Positions 25,466 through 34,543 of a stretch of 64,000 nucleotides of DNA are shown here, one piece after another. Under the pieces are notes generated by a model. That model was not told where the DNA came from. It ran no database searches and worked only from the letters and a program-made list of their open reading frames with translations. Each line of letters opens with the position of its first letter. The stretch's first letter is position 1. The DNA comes from Planctomycetota bacterium (lineage in GTDB: Bacteria; Planctomycetota; J058): contig JAHBXY010000017.1 of NCBI GenBank assembly GCA_019636275.1, positions 1-64,000 on the forward strand, written 5' to 3'. The translations under genes were made by a program, and so were the position numbers.

Positions 25466-27430
25466 GTGCGTCGAACCGCCGCCTGGGCAGCGCCGCTCCT
25501 CGTCGGTCTGGTGGTGGGCCTCGCGCCCGCCGCGCGGGCCGACGACCACGCCGACCAGCCGTCGGGGGCCACGCCGATCACGGTCGGCGCCCCGGCGACG
25601 GCCGGCGCGATCGAGGTCCCGGGCGACATCGACTGGTTCACCTTCCGGGCCGACGCGGGCGCCGCCTACGTCGTGCGCACGACGCGCCTCGGGCCCGGCA
25701 TGGACACGGTGATCGGCCTGTGGGACGCGCGCGGGCAGTTCGTGGCTCGCAACGACGACCACGCGGGCACGCTCGCCAGCCGGATCGACTTCACGCCGCA
25801 GGTGGCCGGCGCCTGCTGGGTGGCGGTGATCCACTACGACGCGGCGCAGGGGCGCGGCACCTACGCCCTCGAGGTCCTGCAGGCCGGGGCGGCGCCCACG
25901 CGGTCGACGCCCGCCGTGACCGCCGCCAGCGGCGCCGCGCGCGTGGAGGCCGGCCCCGCGTTCGACCCGCGCCTCGAGGGGGCGGCGCTCGAGGTGCGCT
26001 CGCGCCTCGACGGGGCGGGGCGCTACGACGCGACGCTCTCGGTGCACGACGCCGCGGGGCGTGTCGTGAGCACCCTCGTCGCGGCCGCCGCGCGCCAGGC
26101 CGGCGCCGACCACGTCGACGCCTGGGACGGGCGCGACCCGGCGGGCCGCTTCGTGGCGCCGGGCGCCTACACCCTGCGCCTCGAAGCGGCGCGCGCCGGC
26201 CAGCCGACGGTCACCGTCGAGCGGCCGGTCGCCGTCGTGCGCCTGGGCCTCGTGTCGATCGCCTTCGACGACGCGAGCGCCGGCGGCGCCCGCGTGCCGC
26301 TCGACTACCACCGCGCGCAGGCAGGGGTCGCCGGCAGCCGCGTCGCGGTCGACGCCGCTGGCCCCGCCTGGGCGCTCGAGCGCTCGGCCCTGGGCGACGG
26401 GGTCCTCGATCAACCCGACGGCGCGCCGCTGGCGCTCCCGGCCGTCTGGACGCGCATCGACACGCCCCCGCGCGCCACGGGCGGCGGCCTCCTGGCGCGC
26501 GGGCGCAGCCTGCCCGTGGCCTACGCCGGCGGCGCGCGGCCGACGCTGCGGATCACGGTGGGCGACGCCGGGGCGCACGCCGGGGCGGCGGTCCCGTGCG
26601 GCTACCCGCTCCCCGCCGCGCCCTTGCGGCTCGTCCTGGACGGCGAGGCCTCCGTCGACCTCGCGCCCGGCGCCGAGGTCGTCCTGCGCGGGCCGACGCT
26701 GCCGCAGGGGATCGGCCGTCACGACCTCGAGCTGAGCTTCCGCTTCGAGGCGTGGGACGGGCAAGGCTGGAGCCCGGTGCCCGGCCGCGTGCGCACGAGC
26801 CACCGCGTCTACACGCTGCTCGGCCGGCCGCCGACCACCTCGAACGTGCGCCGCCCGTGGGTGGCGGTCGTCGACAAGGTCGCCCTGTGGAGCGCCGGCC
26901 GCGCCCGCGACGTGGCGGGCGCCCTCGAGGTGATCACGCGCGGCGTCAACGCGGCCGAGGGGCTGGTCTACGACACGTGGTGGGGCGCGCCGGCCTACAG
27001 CGACGGCAACCGCCTGTACGAGCCGGAGCTGGACCTCGACGGCTGGCTGCACCGCACGCGCGGCCGCGTCGTCAACTGCCTCGACTGCGCCGCGCTGGTG
27101 ACGGCCCTGGCCGCGCAGGTCGGCGCGCCGGCCGACGTGTGCACCGTGGGCGACAACTTCGCGCTCTACTGGATCCGCGGCCTCGGCGGGCAGCGGTTCG
27201 TGAACGACCTGTTCGGCGGCTGGCACGCGTTCTCGTTCCACGCCGTGGCCACGATCGACCGCGCGGCGACGATCCACGACGCCTGCCTGAGCGTCGACGA
27301 CGACGCGCGCCCCGACGCGGCGCCGCACACCGAGCGGCTGCCCGTCGCCATGCCGTTCGCCCGCTACCGCCAGCAGCTCAGCCCCGACCCTTTCCGGGTC
27401 ACCGGCCTCGGCCGGTCGACCGTCCGCTAG
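25466..27430 (+). CDS. Secreted multidomain protein with transglutaminase-like domain
   Basis: 654 residues. A Sec signal peptide (LLVGLVVGLAPAARADD) starts at GTG 25466, preceded by GAGGAGGGAGG. Residues ~40-140 form a prepeptidase-C-terminal-like beta domain (GDIDWFTFRADAGAAYVVRT, GLWDARGQFVARNDDHAG). Residues ~180-260 resemble the FlgD-type Ig fold (AWDGRDPAGRFVAPGAYTLR). The C terminus (~490-650) has a transglutaminase-like layout: NCLDCAALVTALAAQVGAPA (N537, C538, D540, C541) followed by GGWHAFSFHAVA and IHDACLSVD, giving candidates for a Cys-His-Asp triad. It may process or cross-link envelope proteins, or be a non-catalytic scaffold. The next gene is 17 bp away, likely the same operon. 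Confidence 0.72.
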   Translation: MRRTAAWAAPLLVGLVVGLAPAARADDHADQPSGATPITVGAPATAGAIEVPGDIDWFTFRADAGAAYVVRTTRLGPGMDTVIGLWDARGQFVARNDDHAGTLASRIDFTPQVAGACWVAVIHYDAAQGRGTYALEVLQAGAAPTRSTPAVTAASGAARVEAGPAFDPRLEGAALEVRSRLDGAGRYDATLSVHDAAGRVVSTLVAAAARQAGADHVDAWDGRDPAGRFVAPGAYTLRLEAARAGQPTVTVERPVAVVRLGLVSIAFDDASAGGARVPLDYHRAQAGVAGSRVAVDAAGPAWALERSALGDGVLDQPDGAPLALPAVWTRIDTPPRATGGGLLARGRSLPVAYAGGARPTLRITVGDAGAHAGAAVPCGYPLPAAPLRLVLDGEASVDLAPGAEVVLRGPTLPQGIGRHDLELSFRFEAWDGQGWSPVPGRVRTSHRVYTLLGRPPTTSNVRRPWVAVVDKVALWSAGRARDVAGALEVITRGVNAAEGLVYDTWWGAPAYSDGNRLYEPELDLDGWLHRTRGRVVNCLDCAALVTALAAQVGAPADVCTVGDNFALYWIRGLGGQRFVNDLFGGWHAFSFHAVATIDRAATIHDACLSVDDDARPDAAPHTERLPVAMPFARYRQQLSPDPFRVTGLGRSTVR

Positions 27431-27447
27431 ACACGGAGGACGCCGTG

Positions 27448-28248
27448 ATGCGCCACCTCGCCGCGCTGACCGCGCTCGCCCTGGCCCTCCCCGGCGTCGC
27501 CCTGGCCCAGGACGACGCCCTGGCCCGGGCCGCCGAGGTCTACCGCCTCGCCGCCTGGCCGGCGCCCGGCCCCGCCCGCGCCGGCGTCGCGCCGGCGGCC
27601 GTGGGCGCGCCCGGCTGGGTGGTCGATGGCCAGACCGTCCACCCAGCGCGCGGCGAGGCGACCGTGCGCCTCGTGCAGCCCGAGACGAAGGCCGAGGTGG
27701 CCCTGAGCGCGCGCGTGCTCGAGTCGCCGGCGGCGGCGCGCGCGGCGCTCCTGCGCCGGCTCGCCGCCGTGCAGCGCCCGCTCGAGCCGGTCGCCGGCGT
27801 GGGCGAGGTGGCCTTCGGCGGCGCGGTCGGCGGCCGGCTCGTCCTGCTCCACGCCGTCCGCGGCAACGTGCTCGTCGAGGTCCGCGCGACCGAGGGGCGC
27901 GAGCGCGTGCCCGCCGAGGCGCTGCGCTCGATCGCCCTGGCCCTCGACGCGCTCGTCATGGCCGCCCCGCCGGTCGAGCCCGGCCAGGTGGCCGGCCCGC
28001 GGCTGCTCGGGGTGCGCGTCGCGCCGGCCCGCGCGGGCGCGCCCGCCCGCGTCGCCCTCGATCTCGATCCGGCCGGGCCGCCGGCGGCCTTCGTGCTGTT
28101 CGAGAGCCCGGACGACGTCAGCGTCGTCGAGGTCGACGGCGGCTGGGAGCTCATCGCGCCGGCGCCCGGCACGGTCCGGCTCACGGTGTGGGCCGCGTCG
28201 AAGCTCCTGTGGCCGACGCGCGCGGAGGTCACGGTCGAGGTGCGCTGA
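27448..28248 (+). CDS. Hypothetical exported protein
   Basis: 266 residues with a signal peptide (MRHLAALTALALALPGVALA-Q, cleavage after ALA). GGAGGA precedes the ATG. The mature part has a mixed alpha/beta N-terminal region (TVRLVQPETKAEVALSARVL, EVRATEGRERVPAEALRSIA) resembling small lipid- or protein-stability domains of secreted proteins, then a C-terminal strand-rich region (VALDLDPAGPPAAFVLFESP) that could be an Ig-like fold. No catalytic residues stand out. Operon partner of the transglutaminase-like gene, so a role in the same envelope process is likely. Confidence 0.6.
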   Translation: MRHLAALTALALALPGVALAQDDALARAAEVYRLAAWPAPGPARAGVAPAAVGAPGWVVDGQTVHPARGEATVRLVQPETKAEVALSARVLESPAAARAALLRRLAAVQRPLEPVAGVGEVAFGGAVGGRLVLLHAVRGNVLVEVRATEGRERVPAEALRSIALALDALVMAAPPVEPGQVAGPRLLGVRVAPARAGAPARVALDLDPAGPPAAFVLFESPDDVSVVEVDGGWELIAPAPGTVRLTVWAASKLLWPTRAEVTVEVR

Positions 28249-28368
28249 ACGTCGCCCGAAGCCGGAGCGCGGGGCGGGTTTGGGCGTGAGCGCCTTCCCC
28301 TCGAAGGGGTGAACGACTAGGGTCGAACGGAGAGAGGGGGGCTGACCGCTCGACCTTTGGAGAGACAC

Positions 28369-28773
28369 ATGCGCACGCTGCGCGGTCTCGGTGCCACCCT
28401 CCTCTGCGGCCTGCTCGTGAGCGGCTGCGCCAGCGCGGCCACGCCGATCTGGGGCTTCTACACCGACGTCCGGGGCCCGTATCAGGGCAACTACCCCACG
28501 CAGGTCGGTCAGCAGGGGACCACGACCCTGCCGGCCGGCACCCCGCAGGAGCAGCAGCAGGCGCAGCCGATGCTCGGCCGCATCGAGCTGGCCGGGCTCA
28601 AGCGGGGCGAGGCCACGGCGCAGTCGATCATGGGGATCGCCGCCTTCGGCGACTGCTCGATCCACGAGGCGGCGCGCCAGGCGGGGATCTCGCGGATCCA
28701 CCACATCGACCACCACACGCGCAACTTCTTCGGCATCTACTCGGAGTTCACGATCATCGTCTACGGGGATTAG
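28369..28773 (+). CDS. TRL-like lipoprotein
   Basis: 134 residues. The lipobox is clear (LLVSGC, Cys ~21). The mature sequence TPIWGFYTDVRGPYQGNYP and the C-terminal RGEATAQSIMGIAAFGDCSI ... ISRIHHIDHHTRNFFGIYSE, ending FTIIVYGD, match the TRL-like (tRNA-associated-locus-like) family, small bacterial lipoproteins of unknown role with the pattern K-G-A-A-SILG-A-GDASI--A-----I--IH-VD. The ATG at 28369 is preferred over a TTG 12 bases upstream. An excellent terminator follows, so the gene is a discrete unit. Confidence 0.85.
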   Translation: MRTLRGLGATLLCGLLVSGCASAATPIWGFYTDVRGPYQGNYPTQVGQQGTTTLPAGTPQEQQQAQPMLGRIELAGLKRGEATAQSIMGIAAFGDCSIHEAARQAGISRIHHIDHHTRNFFGIYSEFTIIVYGD

Positions 28774-28790
28774 GGGATCGCGCACCGACG

Positions 28791-28841
28791 GCGCGGGCGC
28801 CCCACCCTCCCGGGCGGGGCGCCCGCGCGCGGCGGGCTTTT
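28791..28841 (+). terminator. Rho-independent terminator after the TRL-like gene
   Basis: A 13-bp stem GCGCGGGCGCCCC/GGGGCGCCCGCGC (28791-28803, 28816-28828) overlaps a second stem GCCCGC-GCGCG-GCGGGC (28821-28837) that runs straight into TTTT (28838-28841). The two stems share bases and are mutually exclusive. The second has the classical intrinsic-terminator form. Confidence 0.85.
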
Positions 28842-28881
28842 CGGCTGGATGCCCGCGGCGCGCGGCCGGTAGCCTCGCGCC

Positions 28882-30384
28882 ATGACGCGCGCCCGCTGGC
28901 TCCTGCCGCTCCTGCTGCTCGCGCCGGGCTGCTCGGCCTTCCGCGCCCAGGTGGGTACGGGCTTCGGGCTCGGCGCCGACGTGCAGGCCTTCGGCCTCGT
29001 GCACGCCGGCGCCCTCATCGGCTTCTACGCCGAGTACGGCCCGAACTACGGGCGCCCGCCCGAGGCGGGGACGGACTACATCGTGCTCGGGCCCGTGCAC
29101 ATCGCGGGCTCTCACAAATGTTTCGGCGTCCTGCCGGCGCTGTTCTCGAGCGGGTCGCTCGCCGATCAGGTGGCCCTGGAGCTGGGCCTGGCGCTGGGCC
29201 CGCTCTCCTTCCGGCTGGGCGTCAACCCGGCCACGGTCGGGCGCGACGTGGCGCCTGCGCCTGCGCCCTCGCCTTCGCCACGGCAGGGCGAGCCCGCGGA
29301 TCTCGAGCTCCAGGTGAGGTTCGTCGACGTCTACGGCGGCCCCACGAGCCCCGAGCGGGTCGCCGACACGGCGTTCGACCTGCCGGAGGGGCTCGCGATC
29401 GCCACGAGGTCCGAGGACGTCCTGGCCCTCTTTGGCGCCGGGATGACGCTGGTGATGGTCATGGAGGTCCAGCACCCGGAAGGCACGCGGCTGACCGGCG
29501 ATCGGCTCGAGGAGCTCGGCCGCGCCTTCTTCTTCGACGAGCAGCGCGCGGGTAGGAAGTACTCGGCCGCCCGGCTCGTGCAGCCCCCGGTGGACCTCCC
29601 CGTCGCCACCGCGGACGCCCGGGAGGTCGCGTGGTCGGCCACGGACCAGGACGGCGTCGAGCGCGTCCTGTGGGTGGGCGGCGTCTACGTCGGGCGGCGC
29701 GGGCTCATCGCCCAGGCCGAGCCCCCGGCGTCGCTGGCCGACGAGGTGCTCCCGCGCGCGCGTCGGATCCTCACCTCGGCGCGCGTCGGCGGAGCCGGCG
29801 CGAGCGCGGGCACGAGCGCGGCCGCCCGCCCGGGGACGAGCGCTGGCGCGCCGGGCAGGCCGACGCCTGCTCCCCGGCCCTCGTCCGGCCCGGAGCGCAG
29901 GGGCCTCGACGGCCTCTACGACGGCCCGGCCTTGCGCCGCGCCCTCCCCGACGGGTTCTCTGCCGAGCTCCCCCCGGGCTGGCGCCTGGACCTCCCGCGC
30001 CACGGCAAGGTCAGCGCGTGGAGCGCCGATCGGGCCCACGAGATCGTCTTCAACACCGGAGAGGTCCGCGCCGGGATCACGAGCGCGGACCTCGTCCAGA
30101 ACACCTGCGCCTTGCTGATCGAGGCGGCCGGTGGCCCGACGCGGATGGTGCGCTGCGAGTTCGAGGAGCTGAGCCTCCCGGCTGGGCCCGGCGCTCACGC
30201 GGCCCTGATGAGCGCGACGGGGGGGTGCTGGGTCGGCGCGGTCCTGGTCGACGGGAGGGCGCTCACCGTGGTCGCGCACGGCCCGCAGGAGGTCGAGGCG
30301 TTCGCCCGGCGGGCGCTCGCCACGGCGCGCCTGAGCGCGCAGCGGCCGACGCGGCCGAGCTCTGACGACGACGACGACGAGTAG
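28882..30384 (+). CDS. Lipoprotein, paralogue of the next gene, with Asp-rich tail
   Basis: 500 residues. Signal peptide with a lipobox-like end (LLLLAPGC). The N-terminal ~90 residues (FRAQVGTGFGLGADVQAFGL, HAGALIGFYAEYG, YIVLGPVHIAG) are closely similar to the gene at 30443-31120. The middle (residues ~130-300) has a strand/helix domain with ALFGAGMTLVMVMEVQHPEG and RKYSAARLVQPPVDLPV. A Pro/Ser/Ala linker follows, then a C-terminal domain (~350-490) with LPDGFSAELPPGWRLDLP, which looks like the start of a PsbP/MOG1-like lipoprotein domain. The last residues are DDDDDE. Unknown function; probably an outer-membrane or periplasmic lipoprotein. Confidence 0.62.
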   Translation: MTRARWLLPLLLLAPGCSAFRAQVGTGFGLGADVQAFGLVHAGALIGFYAEYGPNYGRPPEAGTDYIVLGPVHIAGSHKCFGVLPALFSSGSLADQVALELGLALGPLSFRLGVNPATVGRDVAPAPAPSPSPRQGEPADLELQVRFVDVYGGPTSPERVADTAFDLPEGLAIATRSEDVLALFGAGMTLVMVMEVQHPEGTRLTGDRLEELGRAFFFDEQRAGRKYSAARLVQPPVDLPVATADAREVAWSATDQDGVERVLWVGGVYVGRRGLIAQAEPPASLADEVLPRARRILTSARVGGAGASAGTSAAARPGTSAGAPGRPTPAPRPSSGPERRGLDGLYDGPALRRALPDGFSAELPPGWRLDLPRHGKVSAWSADRAHEIVFNTGEVRAGITSADLVQNTCALLIEAAGGPTRMVRCEFEELSLPAGPGAHAALMSATGGCWVGAVLVDGRALTVVAHGPQEVEAFARRALATARLSAQRPTRPSSDDDDDE

Positions 30385-30442
30385 CGCGGTGGCCAGGCCC
30401 CCCCCTGGCATGGGGGCCACCCCTTCGTGTAGCCTCCGCCTC

Positions 30443-31120
30443 ATGACGACCAGGACCCGTTTCGTCCGATTTCCCCTCGCGTTTCTCCTGCTGCTCGCGT
30501 CGGGCTGCTCGGCGTTCCGGGCGCAGGTCGGGCTCGGGATCGGCCTCGGGGCCGACGTGCAGGTCCTCGGAATGCAGCACGTGGGCTTCCTGATCGGCCG
30601 GTACCACGAGTACGGCCTGAACTACGGGCGGGGGAGCTACTCGAAGACCGGCTACACGGTGCTGGGTCCGCTGCACTCCACCCGCATGGAGTTCGAGCCG
30701 CGCGCCGACGGGACGCTGCGGCCGGCGATCGAGCACAGCTGCCTGGGGATCATGCCCGGGCCGACGGGGCTCCTCTTCTCGGACGAGCCGCCCGCCGAGC
30801 GCTGGGCGCTCGAGTTCGGCATCGCGATGACCTTCTTCGAGTTTCGTCTGGGCTTCAACCCGATCGCCCCGCTCTTCGCCGAGGACGAGCCGGAGCTCGG
30901 CCCGCAGCCCGCGCCGGCGACGCCCGCGTCTCCCGGGCCGATGCAGCCCGAGCGCCCGGCCGAGGCTGGCCCCACCGCCGCGGCCGGACCGCCGGCGACG
31001 ACCGCCGCCGGTCCGGCCACCTACGGCGCGACGACGACCGAGGCGCCGCCGGCCAAGCAGGCGGCCCCGCCGCCGCCGCCCCCGCCGCCGCCCTCGTCGT
31101 TCGACGACGACGAGGACTGA
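30443..31120 (+). CDS. Lipoprotein, paralogue of the upstream gene, with Asp-rich tail
   Basis: 225 residues starting at ATG 30443; earlier in-frame codons lie before any signal-peptide-like sequence. Lipobox-like LLLLASGC, then FRAQVGLGIGLGADVQVLGM and HHVGFLIGRYHEYGLNYGR-type sequence matching the neighbour. The C-terminal half is low-complexity Pro/Ala/Thr, including a run of ten prolines, and ends SSFDDDED. The shared core (GLGADVQ, G-L-G-Y-EYG-NYGR, VLGP-H) marks a tandem duplication. The Asp tail, like that of the first paralogue, may bind cations or a positively charged partner. Confidence 0.62.
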   Translation: MTTRTRFVRFPLAFLLLLASGCSAFRAQVGLGIGLGADVQVLGMQHVGFLIGRYHEYGLNYGRGSYSKTGYTVLGPLHSTRMEFEPRADGTLRPAIEHSCLGIMPGPTGLLFSDEPPAERWALEFGIAMTFFEFRLGFNPIAPLFAEDEPELGPQPAPATPASPGPMQPERPAEAGPTAAAGPPATTAAGPATYGATTTEAPPAKQAAPPPPPPPPPSSFDDDED

Positions 31121-31161
31121 CGTCGACCCGCGACGGCGGCCGGCGAGGGATACTGGCCGCC

Positions 31162-32115
31162 GTGAGCGCGCCCGCCGTCCTCCTGTCGATCCCCTCCTAC
31201 GAGCCGCTGGCGGCGCGCCTCGCGACGGCCGCTGCGGGGCGCCTCGAGCCCGGCGCCGTCGAGCGGCGCACCTTCCCCGACGGGGAGCGCTACCAGCGCC
31301 TCGCCTGCGACGTGCGCGACCGGGAGGTCGTGCTCCTCGCCGGCACGGCGAGCGACCCGGACACGCTCCTGGCCTACGACCTCGCCCACGCCGTCGTGCG
31401 GCAGGGCGCCCTGCGGCTCACGTGGGTGTGCCCCTACTTCGGCTACCAGACGATGGAGCGCGCGGCGCGGCCGGGCGAGGTCGTCGCGGCCAAGACGCGG
31501 GCGCGCCTCATGTCGGCCGTGCCGCGGGCCCCGCTCGGCAACCAGGTCCTGCTGGTCGACCTGCACGCGGCCGGCCTGCCGCACTACTTCGACGACGAGG
31601 TCAGCGCCTTCCACCTCTACGCCAAGCCCCTGGCGCTCGAGGCCGCCCGCGCCCTCGGCGGCGAGGGCCTCGTCCTGGCCGCGCCCGACGCCGGCCGCGC
31701 CGCGTGGGTCGAGTCGCTGGCGGCCGACCTGGGCGCCGACACCGCGTTCGTGAGCAAGCGCCGCCGCTCGGGCAGCGAGACCGAGGTCGCCCGCGTCGAG
31801 GCCGACGTCGATGGCCGGGCGGTCGTGATCTACGACGACATGGTCCGCAGCGGCAGCACGCTGGTCGAGGCCGCGCGCGCCTTCCGCGCCCGCGGCGCGC
31901 GCGCGGTGTTCGCCGTGGTCACGCACCTCGTCCTGCCCGGCGACGCCGTCGAGCGCCTGCGCCGGCCGGGGGCGCTGGACGGCCTGGCCGGCACCGACAC
32001 CCACCCGCGCGCGCGCGAGGTCGAGGGGCCGTTCGTGACCGTGCGCTCCGTGGCGCCGCTGCTGGCGGCCTGGCTCACGCGCGAGGGCGACCCCGAGGCC
32101 GTCGGGCGCCGCTGA
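31162..32115 (+). CDS. prs: Ribose-phosphate pyrophosphokinase (divergent)
   Basis: 317 residues, normal length. PRPP synthetase makes PRPP from ribose-5-phosphate and ATP. The PRPP/ribose-phosphate motif is VIYDDMVRSGSTLVEAA. Also present are VERRTFPDGERYQRL (substrate strand), WVCPYFGYQTMER, ATP-site-like LLVDLHAAGLPHYF and KRRRSGSETEVA. Alignment to housekeeping Prs is visibly weak elsewhere and the flexible loop differs, so it may be a second, class II-III-like enzyme rather than the main one. GTG at 31162. It supplies the co-substrate used by PyrE (7 kb away), but no operon link exists. Confidence 0.8.
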   Translation: MSAPAVLLSIPSYEPLAARLATAAAGRLEPGAVERRTFPDGERYQRLACDVRDREVVLLAGTASDPDTLLAYDLAHAVVRQGALRLTWVCPYFGYQTMERAARPGEVVAAKTRARLMSAVPRAPLGNQVLLVDLHAAGLPHYFDDEVSAFHLYAKPLALEAARALGGEGLVLAAPDAGRAAWVESLAADLGADTAFVSKRRRSGSETEVARVEADVDGRAVVIYDDMVRSGSTLVEAARAFRARGARAVFAVVTHLVLPGDAVERLRRPGALDGLAGTDTHPRAREVEGPFVTVRSVAPLLAAWLTREGDPEAVGRR

Positions 32116-32261
32116 CCAGAGGTCCGCGCGTTGGCCGTCCATGGGACACGCGAAGGGGAGCTGAGGGACGACGCCTCCGTGGCCTTTCGTGAACCCAAGT
32201 CGCCTCCATGGCCCATGTGAGCCAGGGCGCGGGAGCTCAGGTCCGTCGAGTGGCGGGGGGG

Positions 32262-33083
32262 TCACACGTCGTCGAGCCCGAAGGCCATCGGCGGCAGCGA
32301 CACCCCCTCGGGCGGCGTGGCCTCGAAGCGGGTCCGGTCGCCGCTCCACACGACCTGGTAGCCGAGCGTGGCCATGTGGGCGGCCATGCCGTCGAGGCGC
32401 TCGCGCGCGTCGCCGCCCCCGCCCGAGGGCGCCAGGCCGACGTCCTCCTGCACCTCGACCTCGAGCGCCGCGGCCACGTCGCGGCTGGCCTGGTCGAGGG
32501 CGGCCTCGCGCGCGGCGCGGCGGGTCTCCTCGGGGTCGGGGAGGGCGCCGACCCACACCTCGCCCGGCGCCTCGCGCCCCCAGGGCAGGGCCGAGGGGTC
32601 GAGGCACCAGCGCCGCGCGACCTCGAGCACGTGCTCGGGCGTCGTCGCCGCCGGGTCGTGGCCCGGGACGCCAAGCTCCAGCTCGGCCGGCGTGCGCTCG
32701 CCCAGCTCGTGCGCGCGGTCCTCGGCCCCGAACCAGTAGAAGGCGCGCGTCACGCGGCCGTCGGCCGCCCGCGACCACGCCTGGTAGTCGCCCGACGGCA
32801 GGGAGGCGAAGGCCAGCACCTCGGCGCCGGCCAGCCAGGCGCTGGCGCCCTCCAGCAGCGCGCCCATGGCGTCGTCGCCGCGGTGCGTGGGCAGCCGGTC
32901 GCTCGCCAGGACCACCCAGCCGTCGACCGGCCGCGTCAGCGCGCAGCTCGGCTGCGCGCCCGGGCGCGCCCGGGCCGCCGCCGCCCCCTCGGCCCACGAG
33001 GCCGGGCGCAGGTCGCGCACCCCCGCCGCCTCGGCCAGCCGCTCCGGCGCGTCGGTGCGCGCCACCAGCAACGTCATCTTCAT
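32262..33083 (-). CDS. Hypothetical protein
   Basis: 273 residues, no signal peptide. An N-terminal alpha/beta region (MTLLVARTDAPERLAEAAGV, GWVVLASDRLPTHRGDDAMG) is followed by EVLAFASLPSGDYQAWSRAA and YWFGAEDRAHELGERTPAEL. The C-terminal half is acidic and helical (REAALDQASRDVAAALEVEV). The phrase FYWFGAEDR and scattered Trp residues hint at a small protein-protein-interaction fold. No family is recognised. It has GC-rich third positions throughout and is read with good codon bias, so it is real. Two ATGs (33083, 33077) are possible starts. Confidence 0.6.
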   Translation of the reverse strand: MKMTLLVARTDAPERLAEAAGVRDLRPASWAEGAAAARARPGAQPSCALTRPVDGWVVLASDRLPTHRGDDAMGALLEGASAWLAGAEVLAFASLPSGDYQAWSRAADGRVTRAFYWFGAEDRAHELGERTPAELELGVPGHDPAATTPEHVLEVARRWCLDPSALPWGREAPGEVWVGALPDPEETRRAAREAALDQASRDVAAALEVEVQEDVGLAPSGGGGDARERLDGMAAHMATLGYQVVWSGDRTRFEATPPEGVSLPPMAFGLDDV

Positions 33084-33124
33084 GGCGCGAGTCTAGCGCC
33101 GCGCCGGGGCCGGGCCAGCCGGCG

Positions 33125-34543
33125 TCACCCGCGCAGGACCAGCACGCGCGGCTCGGTCAGCTCCTCCATGGCGTAGCGCACCCCCTCGCGGCCGAAGCCG
33201 GAGTCCTTGGTGCCGCCGTAGGGGAAGTTGTCGATGCGGAACGTCGGCGCGTCGTTGACGATCACGCCGCCGTAGTCGAGCTCGCGGTGCGCGCGCAGGG
33301 CCTTGCCCAGGTCGCGCGTGAACAGCGCCGCCTGCAGGCCGAAGCGCGTGTCGTTGCAGCGGGCCAGCGCCTCGTCGAACCCGTCGAACGGCTCGACCAC
33401 GGTCACCGGGCCGAAGACCTCCTCGCGGCACACGCGCGCGTCGCGCGGCGCGCCCGTGAGCACCGTCGGCAGGACCGCCTGGCCGAGCGCCTCGCCGCCG
33501 CAGTGGACGGTCGCCCCGCCCTCCTTCGCCTCACGCACCCAGGCGAGCACCCGCTCGACGTGGCGCGGCTCGATCAGCGGCCCCACGACCGTGCGCGGGT
33601 CGAGCGGGTCGCCGACCGGCAGCGCCCGCGCCGCCTCGACGAAGCGGCCCAGCACCTCGTCGAAGCGCGCCCGGTGGACGAGCAGCCGCTGGATGCGGAT
33701 GCACACCTGCCCGCCGTTCTGGAACGACGCGGCCACGATCGCCGGCAGGGCGCGCTCGAGGTCGGCGTCCTCGTCGACGATGCAGGGCGCGTGGCCGCCG
33801 AGCTCGAGCAGCACCTGCTTCTTGCCGGCGACCTCCTTGAGGCGCCAGCCGACGGCGTCGCTGCCGGTGAACGACACGACCTTCATGCGCGGGTCCTCGA
33901 CCATGCGCTGGGCCACGTCGGGCGGGCAGTGGACGACGTTCAGGGCGCCGGCCGGCAGGCCGGCCTCGTCGAGGAGCGCCGCCAGGGCGAAGGCCGTGAG
34001 GGGGCACTGCGGCGGCGGCTTGAGCACGACCGACGCGCCGACGGCGACCGCCGGGCTGAGCTTGTGGGCCACGAGGTTCAGGGGGAAGTTGAAGGGCGAG
34101 ATCGCCGCCACGGGCCCGCGCGGGACGCGCGTGGCGAGGCACAGCCGGCCTTCGCCGCGCGGCTCGAGGTCGACCGGGAGGACCTCGCCCCCGGCGCGGC
34201 GCGCCTCGACGGCGCCGAGCGACAGGGTGATCACGCCGCGCGCGACCTCGGCCTGGCACTGCGTGATCGGCTTGCCGCTCTCGAGCGCCATGAGGCGCGC
34301 CAGGTCGGCGGCGCGCGCCTCGAGGGCGCGGGCGGCCGCCTCGAGGATCGCCGCCCGGCGGTGCGTCGGCAGCCGCCGCGTCTCGTCGAAGGCGCGCGCG
34401 GCCGCCGCCACCGCGTCGTCCATGTCGCGCGCGTCGCCGACCGCGACCTCGCCCACCTGCTCGCCCGACCACGGGCTCGTGACCGCCTCCAGGCGCGCGC
34501 CCTCGCGCAGCCCGCCGCCGATGCGCAGGAGCTCCCGCGTCAC
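33125..34543 (-). CDS. NAD(P)-dependent aldehyde dehydrogenase
   Basis: 472 residues, the typical ALDH length. The catalytic cysteine is C281 in NGGQVCIRIQ and the general base E247 in LLELGGHAPCIV. The cofactor region shows SPFNFPLNLVAHKLSPAVAV and VVSFTGSDAVGWRLK. The C-terminal signature is REEVFGPVTVVEPFD and FPYGGTKDSGFGREG. The SPFNFPLN and QVCIRIQRL forms resemble glyceraldehyde-3-phosphate (GapN), lactaldehyde and succinate-semialdehyde type dehydrogenases; substrate cannot be fixed from sequence. The GTG at 34543 overlaps the stop of the upstream beta-propeller gene (GTGA), suggesting that the two act together. Confidence 0.9.
   Translation of the reverse strand: MTRELLRIGGGLREGARLEAVTSPWSGEQVGEVAVGDARDMDDAVAAAARAFDETRRLPTHRRAAILEAAARALEARAADLARLMALESGKPITQCQAEVARGVITLSLGAVEARRAGGEVLPVDLEPRGEGRLCLATRVPRGPVAAISPFNFPLNLVAHKLSPAVAVGASVVLKPPPQCPLTAFALAALLDEAGLPAGALNVVHCPPDVAQRMVEDPRMKVVSFTGSDAVGWRLKEVAGKKQVLLELGGHAPCIVDEDADLERALPAIVAASFQNGGQVCIRIQRLLVHRARFDEVLGRFVEAARALPVGDPLDPRTVVGPLIEPRHVERVLAWVREAKEGGATVHCGGEALGQAVLPTVLTGAPRDARVCREEVFGPVTVVEPFDGFDEALARCNDTRFGLQAALFTRDLGKALRAHRELDYGGVIVNDAPTFRIDNFPYGGTKDSGFGREGVRYAMEELTEPRVLVLRG

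Noticed and set aside
31162..32115. Adenine or hypoxanthine phosphoribosyltransferase
   Set aside because: Length, the two-domain PRPP-synthetase layout and strands such as FPDGERYQR fit Prs, not a single-domain transferase.
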